The notes below the pieces were generated by a model, which had not been told where the DNA came from, ran no database searches, and saw nothing but the letters and a program-made list of their open reading frames with translations. Below are positions 11,593-18,631 of a stretch of 33,345 nt of DNA, piece after piece. This DNA is from a virus, in IMG/VR virus record IMGVR_UViG_3300029309_000164, positions 1 to 33,345 of that record; one strand, 5' to 3'. A program made the translations under genes and the position numbers. Position 1 is the first letter of the stretch, and every line of letters begins with the position of its first letter.

Positions 11593-11761
11593 ACAGGTGT
11601 CCAGCAAAGGACTGTAAAGCAACAGCTAATTTGTTCCGCGAGGAATTGCGTCTATCAGCAAGGGGAAATTAGTTGTTGAGGTAATACAAAGACCAGCCAG
11701 CACTCTTCTGCTGGCAAAGATGCACCGCCTTTATGTATGTCCTTTGATGGTAAGACTGGTC
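11593..11761. ncRNA. Tandem branched foldbacks in the early/late control region
   Basis: AACAGCTAATTT 11621-11632 pairs with AAATTAGTTGTT 11666-11677 (12 bp with one G-U, extendable by C-G). Inside are TTCC-GCGA-GGAA, whose GCGA is a GNRA-type tetraloop on the plus strand, and TTGC-8 nt-GCAA, making a three-way junction. Upstream is a bulged hairpin at 11593-11615. Downstream, GACCA 11691-11695 with TGGTC 11757-11761 encloses GCCAGCA-CTCTTC-TGCTGGC and a second arm. G-U and GNRA features favour plus-strand RNA; on the minus strand it would be the early leader. Confidence 0.55.
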
Positions 11762-11902
11762 AGTAAATTAACATCTTGAAAGGACTATATTATGGGTGAA
11801 GCATTTATGTGACCTCGTGAGAAGCATACGGAGACCATATCTTGAATGACCTCTTGGTGGCTGTATTGGGGGCTGGACATAGAAGCTAGTGAAATTAAGA
11901 CC

Positions 11903-11932
11903 TTGACATGATTACTAAAAACAAGGTTAAAT
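11903..11932 (+). promoter_or_regulatory. Candidate sigma70 promoter for plus-strand genes
   Basis: A perfect -35 box TTGACA (11903-11908) is followed after 18 bases by TTAAAT (11927-11932, 4 of 6 matches to TATAAT). The terminase small subunit gene starts 45 bases further on. The host sigma preference is unknown, so this is a consensus-based guess. Confidence 0.4.
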
Positions 11933-11960
11933 CATGGCTGACATAATCTGCATATGACAA
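11931..11960 (-). promoter_or_regulatory. Candidate early promoter on the minus strand
   Basis: Read on the minus strand, TTGTCA (11960-11955) is followed after 18 bases by CATGAT (11936-11931, 4 of 6). It would start early transcription near 11925, giving a leader of about 370 bases before the first early gene. Its -10 overlaps that of the opposing plus-strand candidate, implying mutual exclusion if both are real. Confidence 0.3.
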
Positions 11961-11976
11961 GAGGGAGAGATGCTAA

Positions 11977-12342
11977 ATGACACACAGGCTAACAACAAAG
12001 CAGAAAGCATTGGTTGATACACTCGTAGCAAGTGGTGGCTCAATCACAGATGCGAGTAAACAAGCTGGATACAGTGCTGGAGAATCAGGTAGAGTCACAG
12101 CTAGCAAGGCTCTGAGATTGCCACATGTGCAACAGTACATGATGACTTGCATCAACGAACAGTTAAGTATGAATGCTACGAAAGCCTTGAGTAAGTTGGT
12201 AAACCTCTCTGATAAAGCAAAGAGTGAGTATGTACAACTAGAAGCTAGCAAAGATTTACTAGATAGGGCTGGCTTCAAAGCAGTAGACAGAGTAATGCAT
12301 AATCATATTGGTTCTATATCAGTCAACATAGACCTATCATGA
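11977..12342 (+). CDS. terS: Terminase small subunit
   Basis: A 121-residue protein preceded by GAGGGAGAG. The N-terminal LTTKQKALVDTLVASGGSIT followed by DASKQAGYS is a helix-turn-helix like that opening many terminase small subunits, then RVTASKALRLPHVQQYM. The C-terminal helix (SEYVQLEASKDLLDRAGFKA) matches the usual oligomerisation region. These proteins recognise the packaging start site and bring DNA to the large subunit, found about 1.2 kb downstream. It is the first gene of the plus-strand module after the control region. The family is variable, so this rests on motif layout and position. Confidence 0.8.
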   Translation: MTHRLTTKQKALVDTLVASGGSITDASKQAGYSAGESGRVTASKALRLPHVQQYMMTCINEQLSMNATKALSKLVNLSDKAKSEYVQLEASKDLLDRAGFKAVDRVMHNHIGSISVNIDLS

Positions 12343-12370
12343 TTTGCTGATAGTATGCTGTGGAACATAG

Positions 12371-12409
12371 CTGTAGGTGGGTGGCACCCCAAAAGTGACA
12401 CCACCACAG
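12371..12409 (+). other. Imperfect 14-bp hairpin after terS
   Basis: The pairings are CTGT-GGTGG-TG-CAC on the left (12371-12387, with bulged A and G) and GTG-CA-CCACC-ACAG on the right (12395-12409), around a CCCAAAA loop. It lies 28 bases after the terS stop. No T-tract follows, so it is not a classic terminator. The rest of 12343-12531 shows only an A/T-rich stretch with seven T residues and no convincing gene. Confidence 0.45.
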
Positions 12410-12531
12410 TTGCAAGGGATAGTTCACTAACATTTATGGAGAAAAAAGCTTGATAAATATTTTTTTACAGTTAAAGGGATTGATTATGCGTGTTGCTGTG
12501 TTAATGTCGAATGTATTGAGAAGGAGAAGAG

Positions 12532-12837
12532 ATGGCGAGAACTCCAGCTTGGACAAGGAAGGCAGGGAAGAATCCGAAGGGCGGCTTGAACGCAAAAGGT
12601 CGAGCAAGCTACAAAAAGGGAACTCTAAAACCTCCAGTAAAGTCAGGAGACAACCCAAGAAGAGCAAGCTTCCTAGCAAGGATGGGGGGAATGCGAGGAC
12701 CGGAAAGGGACTCAAAGGGCAGACCAACAAGACTTCTTCTCAGCCTAAGAGCGTGGGGAGCGTCAAGCAAAGCCGACGCAAAGCGAAAGGCAGCAGCAAT
12801 CTCACGAAGAAATAAATCCAAGAAAAAGAAAGGATAA
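12532..12837 (+). CDS. Small basic phage protein, DUF6321-like
   Basis: A 101-residue protein with AGAAGGAGAAGAG before ATG 12532. The sequence PAWTRKAGKNPKGGLNAKGR, KPPVKSGDNPRRASFLARMG, TRLLLSLRAWGASSKADAKR and AAISRRNK is strongly conserved in a family I recall as DUF6321, carried by many marine phages. It is very basic and ends in a lysine run. An overlapping +1 frame (12450-12815) is Lys/Ser-rich noise. Function is unknown; nucleic-acid binding during packaging is a reasonable guess given its place between the two terminase genes. Confidence 0.75.
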   Translation: MARTPAWTRKAGKNPKGGLNAKGRASYKKGTLKPPVKSGDNPRRASFLARMGGMRGPERDSKGRPTRLLLSLRAWGASSKADAKRKAAAISRRNKSKKKKG

Positions 12838-12841
12838 CACT

Positions 12842-12982
12842 ATGCCTATGGGAAAAGGAACTTACGGAAGTAAAAAGGGAAGACCAGCAAAGAAGAATGG
12901 TTCTGGTATGACTGCAAAGCAGAAGACTCTTCCTAAACAATTGCAATCAAAGATTATGGCTTCTAAAAAGAAGAAGAAGTAA
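12842..12982 (+). CDS. Tiny lysine-rich protein, 46 aa
   Basis: A 46-residue protein starting 4 bases after the previous stop and overlapping the next gene as TAATG. It contains PMGKGTYGSKKGRPAKKNGS and ends IMASKKKKK. The charge is extremely positive, with roughly one Lys or Arg in three residues. MPMGKGTYG...GRP and MGKGTYGS patterns are familiar from small phage packaging-region proteins of unknown role. It could be a histone-like DNA-compacting or virion-packaged peptide. It is supported by tight spacing on both sides. Confidence 0.65.
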   Translation: MPMGKGTYGSKKGRPAKKNGSGMTAKQKTLPKQLQSKIMASKKKKK

Positions 12983-13146
12983 TGGCAGTCAACGCAGCTG
13001 GAAACTACACACAGCCAAAGATGAGAGCTGCACTTTTCCGCAGAATCAAGGCTAGTGGTAAAGGTGGAAGACCTGGACAGTGGTCTGCACGAAAGGCACA
13101 GATGTTAGCCAAACAATATAAAGCCAAAGGTGGTGGATATACCTAA
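12982..13146 (+). CDS. Tiny basic protein, 54 aa
   Basis: A 54-residue protein coupled to both neighbours by TAATG overlaps. The sequence AVNAAGNYTQPKMRAALFRR, IKASGKGGRPGQWSARKAQM and LAKQYKAKGGGYT closely follows a small family I know from marine phages (pattern AAGNYT.P..R..(L/I)F.RIKA...GG.PGQWSARKAQ(M/L)LA..YK..GGGY). Function is unassigned. It belongs to the four-gene run of small basic proteins between terS and terL. Confidence 0.7.
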   Translation: MAVNAAGNYTQPKMRAALFRRIKASGKGGRPGQWSARKAQMLAKQYKAKGGGYT

Positions 13147-13394
13147 TGGCTTTAGCAAAGAGTCAAAGAAGCCTACGAGCATGGACAAGACAGAAGTGGC
13201 GAACCAAGTCTGGTAAACCCTCTCTCAAAACTGGGGAGAGGTATTTACCAGAGTCAGCAATAAAATCTTTATCGGATGCTGAGTATCGAGCAACTACTCG
13301 AAAGAAAAGAGCAGCCATGCGTAAGGGCAAACAAGTTTCTAAACAACCGAAGAAGATAGCAAAGAAGACAGCATCACATAGAAAGTTTTCATGA
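13146..13394 (+). CDS. Small basic protein, DUF5872-like
   Basis: An 82-residue protein with a TAATG overlap at its start. SQRSLRAWTRQKWRTKSGKP, then TGERYLPESAIKSLSDAEYR and ATTRKKRAAMRKGKQ, match a family I recall as DUF5872, present in phages and giant viruses with unknown function. It is very basic throughout and ends KKIAKKTASHRKFS. Its partners on both sides are small proteins of the pre-terminase cluster. A DNA-binding or virion-packaged role is possible but unproven. Confidence 0.72.
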   Translation: MALAKSQRSLRAWTRQKWRTKSGKPSLKTGERYLPESAIKSLSDAEYRATTRKKRAAMRKGKQVSKQPKKIAKKTASHRKFS

Positions 13395-13591
13395 GCTTCA
13401 TAAATACTCTCAAACCAGAAGACCATCGTATGTTGCGTCAGCTTGTAAGAAAGATACATTTCCAATACTTTGACGAGAAACATGGAGCTTCCTTCATTAC
13501 TAATAAAATGCTTGATAACATAATTGAAGCACAAGGTCAGGAAACTATAGAAAAGTTATTGAAGTCTGGAATAGATAAAGGTCTGAGATGA
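13391..13591 (+). CDS. Short protein preceding terL
   Basis: A 66-residue protein with an ATGA overlap to the previous gene and a 4-base overlap with the terminase gene. It contains LKPEDHRMLRQLVRKIHFQY and NKMLDNIIEAQGQETIEKLL and is helical, with no motif I can name. Similar 60-70-residue proteins commonly sit directly before terL in small marine podoviruses. Coupled translation suggests a packaging-related or structural accessory role, not demonstrated. Confidence 0.65.
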   Translation: MSFINTLKPEDHRMLRQLVRKIHFQYFDEKHGASFITNKMLDNIIEAQGQETIEKLLKSGIDKGLR

Positions 13592-15111
13592 AGTTTACTT
13601 ACAAACCTGATGGTAAAGTTATCAAAGATTTTATGAAGGATAATAGTTTTTTTCGTGGTATACGAGGTCCAGTTGGTTCTGGTAAATCTGTTGCGTGTTG
13701 TGTTGAAGTATTCCGAAGGGCTCTCGAGCAGAAGCCAAATGATGATGGAGTGCGTAAATCACGCTGGGCTATCATACGAAATACAAACCCACAACTTAGA
13801 ACAACAACAATCAAGACATGGTTGGATTGGTTTCCAGAGAATGAGTGGGGGAAGTTTCATTGGTCTGTTCCATACACTCACCATATTATTATGAATGATT
13901 TAGACCTTGAAATTATATTTTTAGCATTGGATAGACCAGAAGATGTAAAGAAGTTATTGTCACTCGAACTAACTGGAATATGGATTAACGAAGCAAGAGA
14001 GATACCAAAGAGTATTGTTGATGCATGTACTATGCGTGTTGGTCGATACCCAAGTATGCGAGAGGGTGGTTCTAGTTGGTCAGGTGTTATCTGTGATACC
14101 AACGCACCAGAAGAAGACCATTGGTGGGCTATCATGTCAGGCGAAGTCCCAATACCAGACCACATACCTAGAGAGCAAGCAACAATGTTAGTCAAGCCTG
14201 AGAACTGGAAGTTCTATACTCAGCCAGCAGCAATGAAAGAAAATCTTGGTGAGAAGGGCGAAGTATTATCCTATTCCCCAACCTCTAAAGCAGAGAACAG
14301 CAAAAACATATTACAAAGCTATTATCCAAATATTGTGAATGGTAAAACCAAAAGTTGGATAGATGTTTATGTTATGAATCGTCTTGGTATGATTCAAGAA
14401 GGTAAGCCAGTCTATCCAGACTTTGTAAGTGATTCACACATTGCACAAGAGGAAATACCAATTGCTGCTGGCGTACCTTTGTATATTGGTATTGATTTTG
14501 GATTGACTCCATCTGCTGTGTTTGGACAAAAGGTTCGAGGTCGATGGTTGGTGCAGTCAGAGATAGTTGCTATTGATATGGGTATAGTACGTTTCTCAGA
14601 ATTATTACGACAAGAGATTGCTACACGATTTGGTAATCTTGATGTGTATATCTATGGTGACCCAGCTGGAGATTTTAGGGCGCAGACAGATGAGTCAACT
14701 CCTTTTCAAATACTGCGTGGTGCTGGACTCAAAGCAACACCAGCTCCTAGCAACAGCATAGACCTAAGACTCGAATCTGTTTCTTCACAACTTAATAAAA
14801 TGGTAGATGGTAAATCTGGTTTCTTAATAGATAGAAGATGTCCACAACTTATAAAAGGATTTCAAGGTGGCTACTGCTACAGAAGAATGCAAGTATCTGG
14901 AGAAAGATATGAAGATAAACCAGAAAAAAATATGTATTCCCATATTCATGATGCTCTGCAATACTTGATGTTAGGAGCTGGAGAAGGAAGAAGTTTAATG
15001 TCTGGACAAAAACCAATGCAAGCTTTCAATGCAAGAAAAGACTTTAATTTATTTAAAAGACCTAGTATAGCTAGAAAGAGGAACTTTTTTGGAATGGACA
15101 TAAGGAGGTAA
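13588..15111 (+). CDS. terL: Terminase large subunit
   Basis: A 507-residue ATPase-nuclease. Walker A is GPVGSGKS (27-34). Walker B is LTGIWINEARE (128-138) with catalytic Glu135. The C-terminal RNase H-like nuclease shows Asp303 in IGIDFGLTPSAV, Asp358 in YIYGDPAGD and Asp455 in SHIHDALQYL. It drives genome translocation into the prohead through the portal encoded at 15409 and cuts concatemers. Length is normal for the family. It overlaps the preceding small gene by 4 bases. A strong AGGAGG for the next gene lies inside its last codons. Whether packaging is headful or site-specific cannot be deduced here. Confidence 0.95.
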   Translation: MKFTYKPDGKVIKDFMKDNSFFRGIRGPVGSGKSVACCVEVFRRALEQKPNDDGVRKSRWAIIRNTNPQLRTTTIKTWLDWFPENEWGKFHWSVPYTHHIIMNDLDLEIIFLALDRPEDVKKLLSLELTGIWINEAREIPKSIVDACTMRVGRYPSMREGGSSWSGVICDTNAPEEDHWWAIMSGEVPIPDHIPREQATMLVKPENWKFYTQPAAMKENLGEKGEVLSYSPTSKAENSKNILQSYYPNIVNGKTKSWIDVYVMNRLGMIQEGKPVYPDFVSDSHIAQEEIPIAAGVPLYIGIDFGLTPSAVFGQKVRGRWLVQSEIVAIDMGIVRFSELLRQEIATRFGNLDVYIYGDPAGDFRAQTDESTPFQILRGAGLKATPAPSNSIDLRLESVSSQLNKMVDGKSGFLIDRRCPQLIKGFQGGYCYRRMQVSGERYEDKPEKNMYSHIHDALQYLMLGAGEGRSLMSGQKPMQAFNARKDFNLFKRPSIARKRNFFGMDIRR

Positions 15112-15113
15112 GT

Positions 15114-15407
15114 ATGTGCTTTGGTGGTGGTGGTAGCCCAACTCCTGAACCTAGACAAGAGGTAAAGGAAGAAACAAAGGCTGCACAAAAGGAAGAAGAA
15201 GAGCAAAAGATTATCAATAGGCAGAAAGCTCTTGATGAAGAAGTAGAAACGTCATCTCCAGTCAAAACAAGTTTATTCTATGATACTGGTGGTACAGTAT
15301 TTAGAAGAAAAGTTGGAAGAGGTTCTTTGTTTACAGGAAGTCAAGGCGGTTCTGGTTTTCTTTCACAAGGTACGCAAACAACACAGACTGGTTTAAGAAG
15401 GTACTAA
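15114..15407 (+). CDS. Small Gly-rich protein between terL and portal
   Basis: A 97-residue protein with AGGAGGTAAGT before its ATG. It begins MCFGGGGSPTPEPRQE, followed by a charged helix (EETKAAQKEEEEQKIINRQK) and a Gly/Thr/Gln-rich tail (FTGSQGGSGFLSQGTQTTQT). Podoviruses often carry such a short protein with an N-terminal Cys/Gly/Pro stretch here. No signal peptide is present, so Cys2 is not a classical lipobox. It may be a minor virion or head-tail connector accessory. Function is unassigned. Confidence 0.7.
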   Translation: MCFGGGGSPTPEPRQEVKEETKAAQKEEEEQKIINRQKALDEEVETSSPVKTSLFYDTGGTVFRRKVGRGSLFTGSQGGSGFLSQGTQTTQTGLRRY

Positions 15408-15408
15408 T

Positions 15409-16989
15409 ATGCATATTGGTATGCCAACAGAACCAAAAGCATTAGCTAAATACTACAAAGAAAAGTTTGAGAAAGCTAAAACTATACGTCAACACTTTGA
15501 AGATGTGTTTGATGATTGCTATGAATTTACAATGCCTATGCGAGAAACATTTAAATCGAAGACCATAGGAGAACGTAGAGATGAAAAAATATTTGATGAG
15601 ACTGCTGTCGTTGGAGTACAAGAATTTGCATCAAGACTCCAGCAAGGACTTGTCCCCAACTTTGCTCGTTGGGCTGATTTTGCTGCTGGCTCAGAGATAC
15701 CACTAGATGAACGAGATGAAATAAATAATGAGTTGGACTTTATAACTGAGTATGTTTTTGAAGTATTGCAGAACTCAAACTTTGCTCAAGAGGTTCATGA
15801 GTCCTTTATGGATTTGGCTGTTGGTACTGGTATCCTTCATGTTTCTGAAGGTGATGCTATTAATCCAGTATCTTTTTCTGCTATTCCATTACCTCATGTA
15901 GTTCTGGATGTTGGTCCTGATGATAACATCGACCATGTATATAGAGAAAGACAAGTACGTTACTCTGATTTGCATATCTTGTTTCCAGATATAGAGATGC
16001 CACAAGAGCTTACCAATGCTATGATTTCTAAACCTGATACAAAAACAAAGTTGTTAGAAATTGTTTGTAAAGATTATTCAAAGCTTAATGAAGATGCGTT
16101 TATGTATATTTGTATTGAGCTTAATACTCTTGAAATTCTAAAGAAAGAATCTCTTACTGGTACTGGTAGTAATCCATATATATGTTTTCGCTGGAATACT
16201 TGTGCTGGTGAAGTCTATGGTCGAGGTCCAATATTTAACTGCTTGAGTGCAATTAAAACTACTAATCTCACAGTAGAATCAATACTTAACAATGCAGCAA
16301 TGGCTATCTCCGGAATATATCAAATGGATGATGATGGTGTTATAAATCCAGATACAATTAATCTAGTGCCTGGAACTGTAATTCCAAAAGCACCAAACTC
16401 TGCTGGATTGCAACCAATCAAACAAGCTGGTGACCTCAACTTCACTAACTTTGTATTAAGTGATATGCGTCAGAATATAAAGAGAGCATTGTATAATGAT
16501 ATGCTTGGTAATCCAGATAGAACACCAGCAAGCGCAACAGAAGTTGCAGAAAGAATGGCAGACCTAAGTAGACGTATGGGTTCTGCTTTTGGTAGATTAC
16601 AAGCTGAGATGGTGCAGCCAGTCCTTCAGCGTGTTGTTTATATCTTGAAGAAACAAGGTCGCATAGAAATACCAACAATCAATGGTAGACAGATAAAAGT
16701 AAAGTCTGTATCTCCATTAGCACAAGCACAATCTAATCAAGATATATCTGCAATAGCTAGGTGGTTAGAGCTTGTAGGTGGTTCGTTTGGTCCACAGACA
16801 GTAAATCTTTTAGTAAACACAGAAGAAACAGCAGCACATCTTGCAAGAAAGTTTGGTGTTCCTGATACTTTGATTAGAGATTTAGAAGAACGCAAACTGC
16901 TAGTACAAACTGCACAGCAGTTAGCACAACAACAAATGATGCAACCACAGAATATGGAGCAAGCACCAAATGAACAAGCAGCAGAATGA
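15409..16989 (+). CDS. Portal protein (head-to-tail connector)
   Basis: A 526-residue protein. The N-terminal region KALAKYYKEKFEKAKTIRQH followed by FEDVFDDCYEFTMP, and then FDETAVVGVQEFASRLQQGL, is typical of the bacteriophage head-to-tail connecting protein family (PF12236) used by T7-like phages. Further family-like segments are ICFRWNTCAGEVYGRGPI and TPASATEVAERMADLSRRMG. The C-terminus is Gln-rich (AQQLAQQQMMQPQNMEQAPN). Twelve copies would form the ring through which terminase packages DNA and on which the tail assembles. Size and position after terL are as expected. Confidence 0.93.
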   Translation: MHIGMPTEPKALAKYYKEKFEKAKTIRQHFEDVFDDCYEFTMPMRETFKSKTIGERRDEKIFDETAVVGVQEFASRLQQGLVPNFARWADFAAGSEIPLDERDEINNELDFITEYVFEVLQNSNFAQEVHESFMDLAVGTGILHVSEGDAINPVSFSAIPLPHVVLDVGPDDNIDHVYRERQVRYSDLHILFPDIEMPQELTNAMISKPDTKTKLLEIVCKDYSKLNEDAFMYICIELNTLEILKKESLTGTGSNPYICFRWNTCAGEVYGRGPIFNCLSAIKTTNLTVESILNNAAMAISGIYQMDDDGVINPDTINLVPGTVIPKAPNSAGLQPIKQAGDLNFTNFVLSDMRQNIKRALYNDMLGNPDRTPASATEVAERMADLSRRMGSAFGRLQAEMVQPVLQRVVYILKKQGRIEIPTINGRQIKVKSVSPLAQAQSNQDISAIARWLELVGGSFGPQTVNLLVNTEETAAHLARKFGVPDTLIRDLEERKLLVQTAQQLAQQQMMQPQNMEQAPNEQAAE

Positions 16990-17251
16990 AACAATAGGAA
17001 TCACAAGTAAGTTTGATGGATACCCTAGAGGTAAGGATGATGAAGATACTATAAGTCTTAATATGCATGCACTATTCAATACACCAGTTGGTAAAGAGGT
17101 ACTCAAATATTTACGCAGTATTACTATTGAAGCTGTGCATGGTTCAGCAGTTACAGATAGTGTACTTAGACACGCAGAGGGTTCAAGGTTTATTGTAGGT
17201 GTTATTGAAAGACGAATAGTACATGGTGATAAAATAGCAAGAGAGGACTAA
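16970..17251 (+). CDS. Bbp19-like small structural protein
   Basis: A 93-residue protein starting inside the last 20 bases of the portal gene, with GGAG 10 bases before the ATG. MHALFNTPVGKEVLKYLRSI, TIEAV and HAEGSRFIVGVIERRI agree with the Bbp19 family pattern (F.T..G..VL..L...T.E ... EG.R.(L/I)...IER.I), found just after portal genes in podoviruses. The family has been described as structural, without a firm role. It lies between portal and scaffold, consistent with a head or connector component. Confidence 0.72.
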   Translation: MNKQQNETIGITSKFDGYPRGKDDEDTISLNMHALFNTPVGKEVLKYLRSITIEAVHGSAVTDSVLRHAEGSRFIVGVIERRIVHGDKIARED

Positions 17252-17252
17252 C

Positions 17253-18032
17253 ATGAGTGAAGAACAAACATCAACAACAGTAGCGGAACAAGTTGAGAGT
17301 AATAGTACCCCTACAACCCCTACAACTCCTACAAGTGAGCCAGCATCAACAACAGAAGAACAGCCTATAGATTCTATGGGTGAACGACCAGCTTGGTTGC
17401 CAGAAAAATTTAAATCAGCAGAAGACATGGCTAACTCTTACTCACAACTCGAAGGTAAGTTGAGCCAGAAAGAAGAAGATATAAAATCTCAAATGATGCA
17501 AGACTTGGAAACAGAAGCATACAAAGACAGACCTGAAAAAAAAGGTGATTATATATTGCCAGAAGGTATTGATGATGAGCTTGCAAAGAGTAATGAGTTG
17601 TTAGAGTGGTGGGCTGAACAGTCATATGAGAATGGCTATAGTCAGGATGAGTTTGCCGAAGGTATAGAGATGTACAAAAAGGCAATGAATATTGGTACAA
17701 CTGACCCACAAGCTGAGATGAAAAACTTAGGCGATAATGCTTTGGAAAGAGTACAAGCAGTAGAGCTGTGGTCAAATAAGTTTTTTGCACCAGAGCAACA
17801 TGCACAAATAGCAAATCTTTGCTCAACTGCTGATGGTGTTAAGGCTATGGAAACTGTAATGAATGCTCTAAAAACAAGTACATCTATTGGTGATGCTGCA
17901 CCTACTGGTCAGCAGAATGAAGCTGGATTAAGAGAGATGATGAAAGACGAAAGATATTGGAGCATGACAAAGCGTGACCCAAACTATGTTCGTCAAGTAG
18001 AAGAAGGTTTTCAAAAACTATATAACAAATGA
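17253..18032 (+). CDS. Capsid scaffolding protein
   Basis: A 259-residue acidic protein. After a Thr/Pro/Ser-rich N-terminus come RPAWLPEKFKSAEDMANSYS and QLEGKLSQKEEDIK, the standard opening of T7-type scaffold proteins (WLPEKFK..ED...SY..LE.K). The helical middle and the basic end (DPNYVRQVEEGFQKLYNK) fit capsid-interacting scaffold. It would fill the prohead during assembly and then leave. It overlaps the next gene by 4 bases. It is encoded before the capsid gene as usual, but a gp13-like gene intervenes. Confidence 0.87.
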   Translation: MSEEQTSTTVAEQVESNSTPTTPTTPTSEPASTTEEQPIDSMGERPAWLPEKFKSAEDMANSYSQLEGKLSQKEEDIKSQMMQDLETEAYKDRPEKKGDYILPEGIDDELAKSNELLEWWAEQSYENGYSQDEFAEGIEMYKKAMNIGTTDPQAEMKNLGDNALERVQAVELWSNKFFAPEQHAQIANLCSTADGVKAMETVMNALKTSTSIGDAAPTGQQNEAGLREMMKDERYWSMTKRDPNYVRQVEEGFQKLYNK

Positions 18033-18550
18033 CATACATTCAGAGAGGACAGTTTGAGTTCAGACCATGTAAACTTTCTGATGTAGACCACCTTGTTAAT
18101 AATCTAAGACTATCTGATGTTCGAGAATGTGCATTAGTTGGTGCATCTCCAGAGATGGCACTTGCTGTTCCTTTTATGGAAGATGGCGCAAAAGGATTTA
18201 CTATAACGCATAAAGGTACACCTATTGCTATGTGTGGTGTTACACCTCTTGATGATGTGATGCATGTTGGTAGAATATGGTTTCTTGGCACTAATACTGT
18301 AGATAAACATTGGCTTTCTATCTTTAAACATAGCAAATTGATACTCTCATTTCTTAAAATAGACTTTGATTTTGTAGAAAACTTTGTGCCACAAGACCAG
18401 ATAAATACAATAAAATGGTTAGAAAGTATGGGATTTCATCAAGAAGAAGACCCATATTACTTCGATTCTATACCCTTCATTAAACTTTTCTATTGCAATT
18501 TAGATAATTTTGAGCAAAGAATTAGTAAGTCAAGACCCACTATGCACTAA
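18029..18550 (+). CDS. Internal virion protein A-like (T7 gp13/DUF2833), GNAT-like fold
   Basis: A 173-residue protein with an ATGA overlap to the scaffold gene. RPCKLSDVDHLVNNLRLSDV, then GASPEMALAVPF, GTPIAMCGVTPLD and VGRIWFLGT follow the DUF2833/T7 gp13-like pattern (PF11090), a GNAT-like fold. NTIKWLESMGFHQEED is the typical acetyltransferase-like C-terminal helix. T7 gp13 is needed for assembling the internal core but is not in mature virions. Unlike T7, where gp13 follows the tail genes, it lies here between scaffold and capsid. Real acetyltransferase activity is uncertain. Confidence 0.8.
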   Translation: MTYIQRGQFEFRPCKLSDVDHLVNNLRLSDVRECALVGASPEMALAVPFMEDGAKGFTITHKGTPIAMCGVTPLDDVMHVGRIWFLGTNTVDKHWLSIFKHSKLILSFLKIDFDFVENFVPQDQINTIKWLESMGFHQEEDPYYFDSIPFIKLFYCNLDNFEQRISKSRPTMH

Positions 18551-18562
18551 GTGACCCCTTGT

Positions 18563-18596
18563 GGACAATCATGTCGAGGTGCAAAACGGACAATCA
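18563..18596 (+). repeat. Direct repeat upstream of the capsid gene
   Basis: GGACAATCA occurs twice (18563-18571 and 18588-18596), 25 bases apart and each followed by a similar short sequence (TGTCG, then GCGACG). This 81-base gap is the largest in the structural operon and leads to the highly expressed capsid gene, so a regulatory site is possible. No clear promoter boxes were found. Confidence 0.45.
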
Positions 18597-18631
18597 GCGA
18601 CGTAATTGAAACTTAACAATGGAGCTGAATA

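Larger units (their letters stand above)
11557..11976. other. 420-base divergent control region without a confident gene
   Basis: This gap separates the minus-strand early operon from the plus-strand late genes. It holds the folded region 11593-11761, candidate overlapping promoters at 11903-11960, and two tiny plus-strand frames I do not accept as genes: one of 6 codons at 11791 with AAAGGA upstream, and one of 21 codons at 11846-11911 without a ribosome-binding site. No tRNA was found. Confidence 0.7.

Noticed and set aside
11590-11606. Palindromic operator GACAggTGTC upstream of the early operon
   Set aside because: Only four matched bases per arm and better explained as part of the bulged hairpin at 11593-11615.
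11846-11911. A 21-codon frame in the control region with a Trp-rich start
   Set aside because: No ribosome-binding site, lies upstream of the candidate plus-strand promoter, no support beyond an open frame.
11557-11976. tRNA or tmRNA gene in the structured control region
   Set aside because: No acceptor/T-arm arrangement or GGTTCRA-type T-loop was found; the helices do not fit a cloverleaf.
12450-12815. A 121-codon frame overlapping the DUF6321-like gene
   Set aside because: Its product is low-complexity Lys/Ser/Arg, and the overlapping frame has a recognisable family pattern and the better ribosome-binding site.
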